The notes below the pieces were generated by a model, which saw only the letters and a list, made by a program, of their open reading frames with translations, ran no database searches and was not told the DNA's origin. From an uncultured bacterium (GTDB taxonomy: Bacteria; Elusimicrobiota; Elusimicrobia; Elusimicrobiales; Elusimicrobiaceae): a stretch of DNA of 64,000 nt. The translations under genes were made by a program, and so were the position numbers. The DNA lies in NCBI GenBank assembly GCA_949291545.1, contig CASEWB010000006.1:124001-188000 (forward strand). The letters run 5' to 3'. Positions 25,947 to 34,684 of the stretch are shown here, piece after piece (within the stretch, counting starts at the first letter, position 1; each line of letters begins with the position of its first letter).

Positions 25947-27410
25947 ATGACCGTAAGAGTTAGATTTGCCCCGTCTCCGACTGGATTTTTGCATATCGGA
26001 GGGGTTCGCACGGCACTTTTCAACTACCTTTTTGCCAAAAAAAATAAAGGCACGTTTTTACTCCGTATTGAAGACACCGACGAAGAACGCTCCACCCAAG
26101 CTTCCACCGATGCTATTTTTGAAGGTATGCAATGGATGAACCTAAACTGGGACGAAGGCCCCATGCCCGACGGCACCAACAAAGGCCCCGATGCCCCGTA
26201 TTACCAGGCTATCCGTGCTGACCAGGGTATTTATAAAAAATATATTGACCAGCTCCTCGCCGAAGGCAAAGCCTACAAATGCTATTGCACCGAAGAAGAA
26301 CTGGAAGAAAACCGCCAAAAATGCCTGGCCGAACACCGCCCGCCCAAATACAGCGGCAAATGCAGCCATTTAACCGAAGAACAACAAAAAGAGCTGGAAG
26401 CCCAAGGCCGCAAATACGTTATCCGTTTCCGCATGCCGCAGGAAGGCGATGTAGAATGGGACGATATGATCCGCGGGCACGTTAAATTTGCCAGCAAGGA
26501 TTTGTACGATCTCGTCATTCAAAAAACAAGCGGCTACCCCACCTACAACTTTGCCGTAGTGGTGGACGACCACTTGATGCGTATGACGCACGTCATTCGC
26601 GGGGACGACCACATCTCCAACACGCCGGCGCAAATTCAAATCTACCGCGCGCTGGGCTGGAAAGAGCCTGTTTTTGCCCACTTGTCTATGATTCACGGGC
26701 CGGACGGCAAGAAACTTTCCAAACGCCACGGCGCCACGAACGTGGTGGAGTTCCGCAATATGGGCTACCTGCCCGAAGCGCTGAAGAACTACCTGGCTTT
26801 GCTGGGTTGGGCTACGCCCGATTCCAAGCAGCTGTTTGCCCCTGGTGAGTTGGAAGAAAAATTTGACATCTCCGGCTGCCAGCCCAGCCCGGCCGTAATG
26901 GACCCGGAAAAACTGAACTGGATGAACGGGGAATATATCCGCGCTACGCCGATTGCCCGCTTGACGGACTTGGCTTTGCCTTTTATCGAAAAAGCCGGCA
27001 TCAATATCCAAGGGGTGGACCGCGCCCGCTTGGAAGGCATTATCGGCCTGGAACAGGAAAAATACAAACTTTTAACGGAAATCCCGGATTTAATCCGCTT
27101 CTTCTTTGAAGACCCGGTATTTGAAGCTGAAGCCCTTGAAAAAGTATTCTCCAAGCCGGAAGCCAAACAAGTGCTGGAAGGAATGATTAACGTATACGGC
27201 AACTTGGCCGACTTTACCGAAGCCAACCTGGAAGCCGCCGCCCGCGCCTACGCCAAAGAAAACGGTATGAAAGCGGGGCAAATCTTCCACCCGGTGCGTG
27301 TAGCGGTTTCGGGCCGCACGCACGGGCCGACCTTGTTTAAAATGCTGGAATACATGGGGAAAGACACCGTTATCGCGCGCTTAAAAAACGCGCTGCAGTA
27401 CTGCAAATAA
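25947..27410 (+). CDS. gltX: Glutamyl-tRNA synthetase
   Basis: The 487-residue class I synthetase has RFAPSPTGFLHIGG (HIGH), a Cys-rich zinc insertion (CYCTEEE, then KCLAEH and GKCSH), and the KLSKRHGA form of KMSKS. The alpha-helical anticodon domain completes it. The start MTVRVRF is set by AGAGG upstream. It is the first gene of a likely unit with the GYF/TM gene and pilT. Confidence 0.96.
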   Translation: MTVRVRFAPSPTGFLHIGGVRTALFNYLFAKKNKGTFLLRIEDTDEERSTQASTDAIFEGMQWMNLNWDEGPMPDGTNKGPDAPYYQAIRADQGIYKKYIDQLLAEGKAYKCYCTEEELEENRQKCLAEHRPPKYSGKCSHLTEEQQKELEAQGRKYVIRFRMPQEGDVEWDDMIRGHVKFASKDLYDLVIQKTSGYPTYNFAVVVDDHLMRMTHVIRGDDHISNTPAQIQIYRALGWKEPVFAHLSMIHGPDGKKLSKRHGATNVVEFRNMGYLPEALKNYLALLGWATPDSKQLFAPGELEEKFDISGCQPSPAVMDPEKLNWMNGEYIRATPIARLTDLALPFIEKAGINIQGVDRARLEGIIGLEQEKYKLLTEIPDLIRFFFEDPVFEAEALEKVFSKPEAKQVLEGMINVYGNLADFTEANLEAAARAYAKENGMKAGQIFHPVRVAVSGRTHGPTLFKMLEYMGKDTVIARLKNALQYCK

Positions 27411-27437
27411 CTCCGCCCGGGCCGAGCAAGGAGCACC

Positions 27438-29369
27438 ATGAAATACTGGTTTTTTGACGGAAATGACGTAGTTGGGCCGTTTGAGCCAAACGAACTTTTG
27501 GCACGGCCCGGCTTTGCCGCCACCAGTTTGGTGTGCCCCGAAAAATTCAGCGAAGACCAAGACAGCTGGAAATTGGCCGGCTCGTTTGAGGATTTTCACT
27601 TCCATTCCAAAGAAGAACCCCTCCCCCCTCCGCCAGACAGTACCGACTCGTTTGACGAAGAAATGGACACGCTGCTTAAACAGCGCAATCCCTTGGGCGT
27701 CCCTCCAGACGAAACCGCTACGGAAGGGCCTTCTTTGGAAATCCCCAAAAAACCGGCTAAACCGGGCCCGATTGAGGATTACTTTAACAATATCAAAGGC
27801 GAAGATTTGGGCAATATTTTGGGCATTCCGGACCCGAACGAAAATTCGGATATGGACCTGGCCCGCGCCTTGAAAACCCAATTAGGAAAAACCAATCCGC
27901 CTACGGACAAAGAAATCCACTCGTTGGAAAACGACCCCTTTAACGAATTCACCACCGACGAAAGCGCCAAAGAAGAATTACCGGAAGAATTTTTAAATCC
28001 GCCTGCGGAAACTCCGGCGCCGGAACCCCCTGCACAAGAGGTTCCCGCTCCGCCGCAAGCGCCCGTACAAACGGACCTTGCGTCCGAACAGGCCGTTGCA
28101 CAACCGCCAGCCGCACAGCCGGAAAAAGACCACGGCCCGGCTTCGGTGCCTATCTCGCAACCGGCGGAAACCGAAAACGATTTTGTTTTAACCCTGCACG
28201 GGCAGCCGCCGGCTACCCCCGCGGAACAGCCCGCCCAACCGGCGGAACGGGCCGAAAAGCTGCCAGAAGAAAAAACACCCGAAAGCACCTGTCAATTGCC
28301 CGTGCTGGACCAACCCGTGACGGAAATTCCTTCCCTTTCCCAGGCCGAAGCGGCTCTCCCCGCGGAAATCCCCGCGCCAGAACCGCCCCAACCGGGCCAA
28401 ACAGCAGAAACCGCCGAGCCGGCAGAAGCCGAACTTCAACCGGCGCAGGAAATTTCACAGCAAACACAAGAGGAACTTCCTCCCCAAACACAGGAACTGA
28501 CGCCAGCTCCTCAACCGGCGTTAGAAAAATCCCCGGCAGCTTCCGCCGAAGAGGAGCCTGCCTCCTCCCTTGAGCAAGCGCCCCTTTCCGCCGAAAGCCC
28601 AAAGGCTCCGGCCCTGCAAGAAGAACAACCCGAGGAACTGGTACCGGAAAATGACCCTAAGGAAGAAACCGTACGCCAAATTTTAGAAGAAGGGAAGCTG
28701 GAAGTTATTCCGACTCCCGAAATAAAAGAGCCTATCAAAGATATCACCGTAGAGCCGGAAGTAAACCAAGTGCGCCCCCGTTTAAAACAAACGCCGGAAA
28801 TTAAAGATTTTCTGCGCCAAACGCAAAACGAACGTTTGGAACGGGAACAATCGCACAAAAAAGCGATGGCGGCGCTATCCGTGCTGGTGGCCTTGCTGGC
28901 AGTGGGAGGAGCGGTGTATCTAAACCAGACGGTTTTGCAGCGCCCGTCCGAGCCGGCGCCGGCCAAAAATTACGAGCAAGAAAGCATTTTAGAAGAACCC
29001 GCTCCCGCGGTTTCCGCCCCGGACGAAGGAAACATTCAGGCCGAAATTCCTGTCCCGCCGCCCGCCCAGTTAGCGGCGCCGTCTCAATCGGACCAGGCGG
29101 TAGAGATTGTTAAAAATTATCCGCTTTCCGCCAACCGCGGGACGGTAGCTTCCTATTTGGACCGGCTGTACCGCACCCAAAAAACACAGGGTTACACGGC
29201 CAGCTGGTCTGCAGAACCTTTGCACAAAAGCACATATATTGTAAAATACAGGCTAACCAAAACGCGTATGGAACCCATCGTGTATATTTTCCAAGTGGAC
29301 GTAGCACAAGGGAAATTGACGGGGGCCTTAAATAATATAACACTGGATTTGGTTGGGAAAATTCAATAA
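27438..29369 (+). CDS. GYF-domain protein with long acidic Pro/Glu-rich linker, one TM and a C-terminal domain
   Basis: The 643 residues break into four parts. Residues 1-50 look like the bacterial GYF_2 domain (WFFDGNDVVGPFEPNELLA). Residues about 60-470 are low-complexity, rich in Pro, Glu, Ala and Gln. A single TM helix lies at about 476-495 (AALSVLVALLAVGGAVYL). A folded domain of about 90 residues closes the protein (VEIVKNYPLSANRGTVASYL and following). The topology would place GYF and linker in the cytoplasm and the last domain in the periplasm. AAGGAG precedes the ATG. It sits between gltX and pilT with short gaps, so a role at the pilus machine is likely but unproven. Confidence 0.75.
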   Translation: MKYWFFDGNDVVGPFEPNELLARPGFAATSLVCPEKFSEDQDSWKLAGSFEDFHFHSKEEPLPPPPDSTDSFDEEMDTLLKQRNPLGVPPDETATEGPSLEIPKKPAKPGPIEDYFNNIKGEDLGNILGIPDPNENSDMDLARALKTQLGKTNPPTDKEIHSLENDPFNEFTTDESAKEELPEEFLNPPAETPAPEPPAQEVPAPPQAPVQTDLASEQAVAQPPAAQPEKDHGPASVPISQPAETENDFVLTLHGQPPATPAEQPAQPAERAEKLPEEKTPESTCQLPVLDQPVTEIPSLSQAEAALPAEIPAPEPPQPGQTAETAEPAEAELQPAQEISQQTQEELPPQTQELTPAPQPALEKSPAASAEEEPASSLEQAPLSAESPKAPALQEEQPEELVPENDPKEETVRQILEEGKLEVIPTPEIKEPIKDITVEPEVNQVRPRLKQTPEIKDFLRQTQNERLEREQSHKKAMAALSVLVALLAVGGAVYLNQTVLQRPSEPAPAKNYEQESILEEPAPAVSAPDEGNIQAEIPVPPPAQLAAPSQSDQAVEIVKNYPLSANRGTVASYLDRLYRTQKTQGYTASWSAEPLHKSTYIVKYRLTKTRMEPIVYIFQVDVAQGKLTGALNNITLDLVGKIQ

Positions 29370-29386
29370 TCAAAAGAGGGTTGCTT

Positions 29387-30466
29387 ATGATATTAATGGA
29401 CGATTTGTTCAAACTAATGAAAGCCAAAAACGCTTCGGATATTCACTTGACGGTGGGCGTTCCGCCGGTGCTGCGCATACAGGGCCGCTTGTATTCCACC
29501 CCGTTTGAACCGCTTACCAAAGAAAGCGCCCAAACCTTGATTTATTCTATTATGACCGACGAACAACGCCAGCAATTTGAAGAAAAGCTGGAATTGGACT
29601 TTTCGTTCGGTTTAAAATCTTTAGGGCGTCTTCGTGTAAACATCTACAAACAAAAAGGCTGTGTGGCCGCCGCCTTGCGTTCCATTCCGAATGAATTTAA
29701 ATCGTTCGAAGAACTCAACCTGCCGCCCATCGTGTACAACATTATGAAGCTCAACAAAGGCTTGGTGTTGGTAACCGGGTGCACAGGGTCCGGTAAATCT
29801 ACATCTTTGGCCAGTATGATTAACTACCTGAACATGAACGAAAGCAACCACATCATGACGGTAGAAGACCCTATCGAATTCGTACACCCGCACAAACGCA
29901 GCATCGTAAACCAGCGCGAAGTCGGCGCGGACACCCACTCGTTTGCCGACGCCTTAAAACACTTCTTGCGTCAGGACCCGGATATCATTCTGGTAGGCGA
30001 ATTGCGCGACCGCGAAACGATGGAAGCGTGCTTAACCCTGGCCGAAACCGGCCACTTGGTGTTTGCCACCCTGCACACCAACGATGCCGTGCAGTCCATC
30101 AACCGTATTATTGACGTTTTCCCGGCCGAACAACAGCCGCAAATCCGCACGCAGCTTTCGTTCGTGCTGGAAGCCATTTTATCCCAGCAGCTTATTCCTA
30201 CGCTCACCGGCGGCCGCGCCATGGCGTGCGAAGTGCTGCTGGCCAACTCCGCCGTGCGCAGCTTAATCCGCGACGGCAAGGCCGAGCAGATTATCTCCAC
30301 CATGCAAACCAGCGTGGGTATGGGTATGATTACCATGAACCAAGCCCTGGGCGATTTGTATATCCAAAAGAAAATCAGCTACCAGGAAGCCCTCTCCCAC
30401 ACGGGGGATCCGTCCGGCCTTAAAACCTATCTCCAGCAGAAACTGGGGACGGCCAACTTTAAATAA
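29387..30466 (+). CDS. pilT: Type IV pilus retraction ATPase PilT
   Basis: PilT is a hexameric secretion-type ATPase that disassembles pili and so powers twitching and DNA uptake. The 359 residues contain the N-terminal PAS-like domain, Walker A GCTGSGKS at 131-138, the Asp box EDPIEFVH, Walker B ILVGELRD, the His box GHLVFATLHTND, and the C-terminal retraction motif AVRSLIRDGK (AIRNLIRE in others). The start at 29387 has AGAGGG 6 nt upstream; a TTG at 29381 is less likely. Together with four prepilins it implies a working type IV pilus. Confidence 0.95.
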   Translation: MILMDDLFKLMKAKNASDIHLTVGVPPVLRIQGRLYSTPFEPLTKESAQTLIYSIMTDEQRQQFEEKLELDFSFGLKSLGRLRVNIYKQKGCVAAALRSIPNEFKSFEELNLPPIVYNIMKLNKGLVLVTGCTGSGKSTSLASMINYLNMNESNHIMTVEDPIEFVHPHKRSIVNQREVGADTHSFADALKHFLRQDPDIILVGELRDRETMEACLTLAETGHLVFATLHTNDAVQSINRIIDVFPAEQQPQIRTQLSFVLEAILSQQLIPTLTGGRAMACEVLLANSAVRSLIRDGKAEQIISTMQTSVGMGMITMNQALGDLYIQKKISYQEALSHTGDPSGLKTYLQQKLGTANFK

Positions 30467-30480
30467 TTGGGTAACCCACC

Positions 30481-30519
30481 AAAAACCGCCTTTAAACACA
30501 AGTTTAAAGGCGGTTTTTT
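30481..30519. terminator. Bidirectional terminator between pilT and uvrC
   Basis: 16-bp perfect stem AAAACCGCCTTTAAAC / GTTTAAAGGCGGTTTT, 4-nt loop, followed by TTTT on the plus strand and an equivalent T-run on the minus strand. Confidence 0.95.
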
Positions 30520-30535
30520 ATGTATATGGAATACG

Positions 30536-31906
30536 TTATAAATCCCGTCCGGCGGGGTCTTTTCCGTCAATCAGCCCTTCTTGTTTTTGGTGGCCGGTCA
30601 GTTCCGCTTTGTTACGCAATTTGCGGTGGTAGGTAATGGCAAAACGGTGTACTTCGTCGCGGATTTCCATTAGTAAGTTCAACGCCGGATCCCCAATAGG
30701 CAGCTTAATGCTTTCCGCCGCACCGGGCAAATAAATCCCTTCGTGCGTTTCCGCCAGCGAAATAAACGGGATATACAGTCCCGCGCGGTCAAAGGCGTTC
30801 ATAGCGGCGGAAATTTGGCTTTTGCCGCCGTCCAATAAAATTAAATCCGGTATTTGCGACGGGTCGCGCTTGAGTTGACGCAGCCGGCGGTAGACGCTTT
30901 CTTCCATCATGGCAAAATCGCTGCCGCCCTTTTCGGGCAGTTTGGAGCGGATTTTAAAACGGCGGTAATGTTCGTGGTTTTTCTCGCCGTTAATGTAGCA
31001 CACCATACAGCCCACGGCTTCGCGCCCAAACAGGTGGGAGTTATCGAATGCTTCTATATGGGCGGGCAAGCGGCGGCTGCCAATCACTTGGGCCAGGCGT
31101 TTTAATTTATCGGTGTTTTGCATGGCGGTGGTAATTTTGTCGTCCTTAAACCGGCCGACGATAACTCGTTCGCGCATATGGTCCAGCGCGTGCAGAAAAT
31201 TGCGGTACACAGCCGCTTGTTCATATTCCCATTTTTCAGCGTGGCGGTGCATCAGCGCGGTAATGCGCTCGGTAATGTTGCCAAAGTGCCCGTCCAAAAA
31301 ATCGGCCAGCCGCTCGGCAATTTCGCGGTAATTTTCGTAGGATATCTTACCGGCGCACGGGGCCGGGCATTGGCCGGTGTGGTAATAAATACAGGTATTA
31401 ATTTTGCGTGGGTCCAGCGGTTTCTCGCGCGAAAAAGCCCACTTGCACGGACGCAGCGGGGCGTATTTGCTTTTCCACAAAAAGCGCATCAGCCCTTTGA
31501 CGATGCTGGATTTGGGGTACGGCCCGAAATATAAGTCTTTCCCGCGCACGACGCGGCGGGTAAGCTGCAGGCGGGGGTAGTCCTCCCCCATGGTTATTTT
31601 TAAATACGGATAACTCTTGCCGTCCTTGCCCAGCGAGTTAAAAAAGGGCTGGTACTCTTTGATGAGTTTTTCTTCCAGCACCAAGGCGTCGCGTTCGCTG
31701 GCGGTGGTTACGTAGTCTATTTTGGCAATCAAGGGCAGCAGGCTGGGCAGTTTCCAGCCGCGGGAATAGAGGTTGGATTCCTGGAAATACTGTTTCACCC
31801 GGTCGGACAAATTCTTGGCCTTGCCGACGTAAATAATCGTGCCGTCCTTGGCGCGCATAATGTAAACGCCGGGTTTATTTGGTAAAATATCTAAACGGGG
31901 ATCCAT
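30536..31906 (-). CDS. uvrC: UvrC excinuclease subunit, short form without HhH domain
   Basis: UvrC makes both incisions in nucleotide excision repair. The 456-residue protein has the GIY-YIG nuclease (KPGVYIMRAKDGTIIYVGKA), a CPAPC Cys cluster, the UVR helix that binds UvrB (KWEYEQAAVYRNFLHALDHM), and the RNase H-like 5' nuclease with its Asp/Asp/His set (EAFDNSH, LLDGGKSQ, DEVHRFAITYHR). It ends about 25 residues later, whereas usual UvrC proteins of about 600 residues continue with tandem helix-hairpin-helix motifs. The start MDPRLD is placed by the -10 box 6 nt upstream. Confidence 0.9.
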   Translation of the reverse strand: MDPRLDILPNKPGVYIMRAKDGTIIYVGKAKNLSDRVKQYFQESNLYSRGWKLPSLLPLIAKIDYVTTASERDALVLEEKLIKEYQPFFNSLGKDGKSYPYLKITMGEDYPRLQLTRRVVRGKDLYFGPYPKSSIVKGLMRFLWKSKYAPLRPCKWAFSREKPLDPRKINTCIYYHTGQCPAPCAGKISYENYREIAERLADFLDGHFGNITERITALMHRHAEKWEYEQAAVYRNFLHALDHMRERVIVGRFKDDKITTAMQNTDKLKRLAQVIGSRRLPAHIEAFDNSHLFGREAVGCMVCYINGEKNHEHYRRFKIRSKLPEKGGSDFAMMEESVYRRLRQLKRDPSQIPDLILLDGGKSQISAAMNAFDRAGLYIPFISLAETHEGIYLPGAAESIKLPIGDPALNLLMEIRDEVHRFAITYHRKLRNKAELTGHQKQEGLIDGKDPAGRDL

Positions 31907-31921
31907 AAATGTATTGTAACA
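31907..31921 (-). promoter_or_regulatory. Extended -10 of uvrC, leaderless type
   Basis: Minus strand TGTTACAAT (31913-31921), then ACATTT and the ATG at 31906. No Shine-Dalgarno. Confidence 0.6.
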
Positions 31922-31957
31922 TTTCCCGCAAGGCTGCGCGGAAACGTTAAAAAATGG

Positions 31958-31986
31958 TTGACCCGGCAAAAATAAAAGGATACAAT
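31958..31986 (+). promoter_or_regulatory. Promoter of rpsT
   Basis: TTGACC (31958-31963), 17 nt, TACAAT (31981-31986). A leader of about 28 nt carries GAGGAA before the ATG at 32021. Confidence 0.8.
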
Positions 31987-32020
31987 ATAAATAACCGATT
32001 TTTTATAGAGGAATTATTAA

Positions 32021-32299
32021 ATGGCAAAATTAAAAACTGGTAGACACACGAGCGCCATCAAAGCGCAGCGCCAAGCTGAAAAAAGAACTTCCGCTAACAA
32101 GGGCCTGACCAAAAAGGTCCGCTTGGCCACCAAAGCCGTAGCCGCTTCCATCAAAACGAAAGCCGCCACGCTGAAAGAAGACTTGAAAAAAGCCGAATCT
32201 TGCATCGACAAGGCCGCCAAAAAGAGCGTTATGCACTGGAAAACGGCCGCCCGCAAGAAATCCCGCTTGGCTAAAGCGGCCAACAAAGCGGCTAAATAA
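32021..32299 (+). CDS. rpsT: 30S ribosomal protein S20
   Basis: The 92-residue protein is rich in Lys and Ala and helical, with the S20 pattern: MAKLKTGRHTSAIKAQRQ at the N-terminus (binding 16S rRNA), then VMHWKTAARKKSRLAKAANK at the C-terminus. It is a single gene with its own promoter and terminator, as usual for rpsT. Confidence 0.95.
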   Translation: MAKLKTGRHTSAIKAQRQAEKRTSANKGLTKKVRLATKAVAASIKTKAATLKEDLKKAESCIDKAAKKSVMHWKTAARKKSRLAKAANKAAK

Positions 32300-32315
32300 G
32301 TCAACCTCCATTTAT

Positions 32316-32344
32316 AAACCGCCCTTTCAAGGGCGGTTTTTTTG
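32316..32344 (+). terminator. Intrinsic terminator of rpsT
   Basis: AAACCGCCCTT / AAGGGCGGTTT with a 2-nt centre (loop opens to 4-6 nt) then TTTTT. Confidence 0.9.
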
Positions 32345-32652
32345 TGTATATAAAACTCCCGGCCCGCACGCGGAATTTTGTTTCCCCCGCGCGCCATTTT
32401 CCGTCCCGCCCGCGGGATATTTTGGATACGCCCCGTTTTTAGGGTACGCTTCCCCGCCGAAAACCGCTCCCCGGCGTTCTTTTTTGCAACCGGGGCATGG
32501 GCGCGCCACCCGGCCTGCCCGCGAAAGGGATACGTTCCCTTCTCCCGCCGCGCCGCCCGCGTTTTTCACGCATTTCCCTTGCCGCCGTCCCCGCGTCAAC
32601 GCCAACGGCCCCGGAATGTGAAATTTCCCCCGCCGCGCCCGCTTGGGGGCGC
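32345..32652. other. GC-rich stretch without a recognisable gene
   Basis: About 310 bp between two terminators. It is clearly richer in G+C than the other gaps, which are AT-rich. Runs such as CCCGCCCGCGGGATATT and several short inverted repeats (AGGGA-TACGT-TCCCT near 32527) occur. Open frames here have low-complexity Arg/Pro/Gly translations and no ribosome sites. I see no tRNA, no known RNA motif and no promoter of standard form. Confidence 0.5.
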
Positions 32653-32687
32653 AAAAAACCGGCGTTCCCCAAAAGGAACGCCGGTTT
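32653..32687 (-). terminator. Intrinsic terminator of the nucleoside transporter gene
   Basis: 13-bp stem AAACCGGCGTTCC / GGAACGCCGGTTT, 6-nt loop, TTTTTTGC on the minus strand. Confidence 0.93.
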
Positions 32688-32701
32688 GGAAAAACAACAG
32701 A

Positions 32702-34024
32702 TTATTTGGCGTTAGCCGGCACGTGTTTATACTTAAAGATAAACGCAAACAGCACCGCCACCACGAGCGAGAAACCCGCAAACACAAACCAGGATTCGCT
32801 CCATCCCGTCATAATGGATTGGGATACATCCGCCGGATACACTTCGCCGGCCGGCAGAAAGCCGTTGGCCGCGGTATAGGCGTTGATGTGCACGTTAACG
32901 AGTTTATTAATCACCCATTGGGCGCCCATGGTGCCAATCATCGCGCCGAAGCCGTTGGTCATCAGCATAAACACGCCCTGCGCACTGGAGCGGATGGCAG
33001 GGTCGGTTTCCTGGTCCACATACAGCGAGCCGGACACGTTAAAGAAGTCAAACGCCACGCCGTACACAATCATCGAAAGCACCAACAGCACAATACCGGT
33101 AGCCGTAGAGGGGTTGCCAATACCAAAGAAACCAAAGCGCAGCACCCAGGCAAACATACTGATTAACATCACTTTCTTAATACCGTAGCGGTTTAAGAAG
33201 AACGGAATCAGCAAAATACAAAGCGTTTCCGACATTTGCGAAAGCGAAATCAGCGCGTTAGCATTGTTCGCCCCCCAAGAGCCGGCAAACCCAGCCAACG
33301 AGTTAAACCCATTAATAAACGGGTTGGCATAGGCATTGGTAATCTGCAAAGACATACCCAAAAGCATAGAGAAGATAAAGAAAATAGCCATCTTCTTTTC
33401 TTTAAACAGGGCAAACGCTTTGAGGCCCAACGCTTCGGAAAGCGATTTGGCCTGCGTGGCGCAGGTGGGGCAATGAGGCAAAGTAAAGCAATATAAGCCC
33501 AGCACCAACCCTAACACACCGGAAAAATACCACTGCATATAGGTATTTTGGAAGCCCGTAAAGTTGGAGGTTAGCATCGCACAAATAAAGCCGACGGTGC
33601 CGAACACGCGGATAGGCGGAAAGGAGGCCACCGTATCAAACCCGCCCTGGCGCAGCACGGTATACGCCACCGAGTTGGAAAGAGCAATGGTGGGCATATA
33701 GAACGCCACACTGAACATATACATACCAAATACGGCGGCAAAGCTTACTTGCGGCAAAGAACCAAAATAGGCCGCACCGGCCATACCAGCCGCCGCCAGC
33801 AGGTGGCAGATACCCAATAATTTCTGGGCCGAAATCCAGCGGTCCGCCACAATGCCGATAATCGCCGGCATAAAAAGCGACACAAAACCTTGTGCCGCAT
33901 AAAACCAACCAATTCTTTCCGCCAAGCCTGCTCCGGCCAAGAACGTACCCATAGAAGTCAGGTACGCGCCCCAGACGGCAAACTGGAGGAAGTTCATTAC
34001 GGTTAAACGAATTTTGATTTTCAT
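32702..34024 (-). CDS. Nucleoside:H+ symporter (NupG/XapB-like MFS)
   Basis: The 440-residue protein has 12 membrane helices and the NHS-family start (MKIKIRLTVMNFLQFAVWGA). FPPIRVFGTVGFICA and TNGFGAMIGTMGAQ match the same family. It imports nucleosides or related compounds by proton symport. The ATG at 34024 lacks a Shine-Dalgarno. A terminator-shaped hairpin ends 11 nt before it, and a stronger ribosome site starts a frame at 34061 that overlaps it (see findings). The gene is divergent from yajQ. Confidence 0.88.
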   Translation of the reverse strand: MKIKIRLTVMNFLQFAVWGAYLTSMGTFLAGAGLAERIGWFYAAQGFVSLFMPAIIGIVADRWISAQKLLGICHLLAAAGMAGAAYFGSLPQVSFAAVFGMYMFSVAFYMPTIALSNSVAYTVLRQGGFDTVASFPPIRVFGTVGFICAMLTSNFTGFQNTYMQWYFSGVLGLVLGLYCFTLPHCPTCATQAKSLSEALGLKAFALFKEKKMAIFFIFSMLLGMSLQITNAYANPFINGFNSLAGFAGSWGANNANALISLSQMSETLCILLIPFFLNRYGIKKVMLISMFAWVLRFGFFGIGNPSTATGIVLLVLSMIVYGVAFDFFNVSGSLYVDQETDPAIRSSAQGVFMLMTNGFGAMIGTMGAQWVINKLVNVHINAYTAANGFLPAGEVYPADVSQSIMTGWSESWFVFAGFSLVVAVLFAFIFKYKHVPANAK

Positions 34025-34076
34025 AAGCAAAAAACCGCCGGCAACCCGGCGCCGCGAACATGTTCTCCTCGTAAAA
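34025..34076 (-). promoter_or_regulatory. Transporter leader: upstream start with strong ribosome site and terminator-like hairpin
   Basis: Minus strand: GAGGAG then AAC and ATG at 34061, opening a frame (MFAAPGCRRFFAY...) in a different phase. Within it CGCCGG (34046-34051 complement) pairs with CCGGCG (34036-34041), 4-nt loop, followed by GTTTTTTG and CTT ATG, the transporter start. Confidence 0.45.
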
Positions 34077-34114
34077 TAGCGGAAATCCGCGCGGTGCGCT
34101 TTTCCCCGCCCATA

Positions 34115-34141
34115 AAATCATTGTACAAAAAAAGATATAAT
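34115..34141. promoter_or_regulatory. Overlapping divergent promoters of the nucleoside transporter and yajQ
   Basis: TATAAT for yajQ on the plus strand at 34136-34141; TACAAT for the transporter on the minus strand at 34120-34125. The two -10 boxes are 10 bp apart, so the polymerases would compete. Confidence 0.5.
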
Positions 34142-34182
34142 ATAGAAACTCATCGGCTCCGGCCGGTTGTGGAGGTTTATAT

Positions 34183-34677
34183 ATGGCAGATTATAGCTTT
34201 GACGTGGTATCTAAGGTAGATTTGAACATCATCTCGGAGGCCGTTTCCGCCGCCAACAAAGAAATTACCAACCGCTACGATTTCAAAGGCAGTAATTCCA
34301 ACATTGAGCTGAACCAGAAAGACAACGAACTGAAACTATCTTCCAGCGACGAATACAAGGTAAACACGCTGCGCGATATTATTTTTACGCGTATTGCCAA
34401 GCGCGGTATTCCGCTTAAAAATATGCTCCCGCAAAAAATTGAAGCGGCCTTAGGCGGCAACGCCAAACAGACCGTCAAAATTCAGCAGGGCATTCCGTCC
34501 GACAAGGCTAAGGAAATTTCCAAAGCCATTAAGGACGCCAAACTGAAAGTTTCCGCCTCTATCCAGGGGGACCAGCTGCGTGTTTCGTCCAAATCCAAAG
34601 ACGAATTGCAAAACACAATGGCGCTTTTGCGCGGGCGGGACTTCGGTGTAGAACTTCAATTCACCAATTACAGATAA
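34183..34677 (+). CDS. YajQ family nucleotide-binding protein
   Basis: The 164-residue protein is a full-length YajQ/DUF520 member: SFDVVSKVDLNIISEAVSAA at the start, NRYDFKGSN, and FGVELQFTNYR at the end. It forms two ferredoxin-like domains. Some members bind cyclic di-GMP and act as transcription co-factors; others bind GTP or RNA. TGGAGG precedes the ATG. The TPR gene follows 7 nt later. Confidence 0.95.
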   Translation: MADYSFDVVSKVDLNIISEAVSAANKEITNRYDFKGSNSNIELNQKDNELKLSSSDEYKVNTLRDIIFTRIAKRGIPLKNMLPQKIEAALGGNAKQTVKIQQGIPSDKAKEISKAIKDAKLKVSASIQGDQLRVSSKSKDELQNTMALLRGRDFGVELQFTNYR

Positions 34678-34684
34678 CCAAAAT

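Noticed and set aside
33636..34061. A real protein of about 140 residues in the frame starting at 34061
   Set aside because: It lies out of phase within the well-supported transporter gene and its composition is that of a shifted membrane-protein frame. Only its start region is kept, as a possible leader element.
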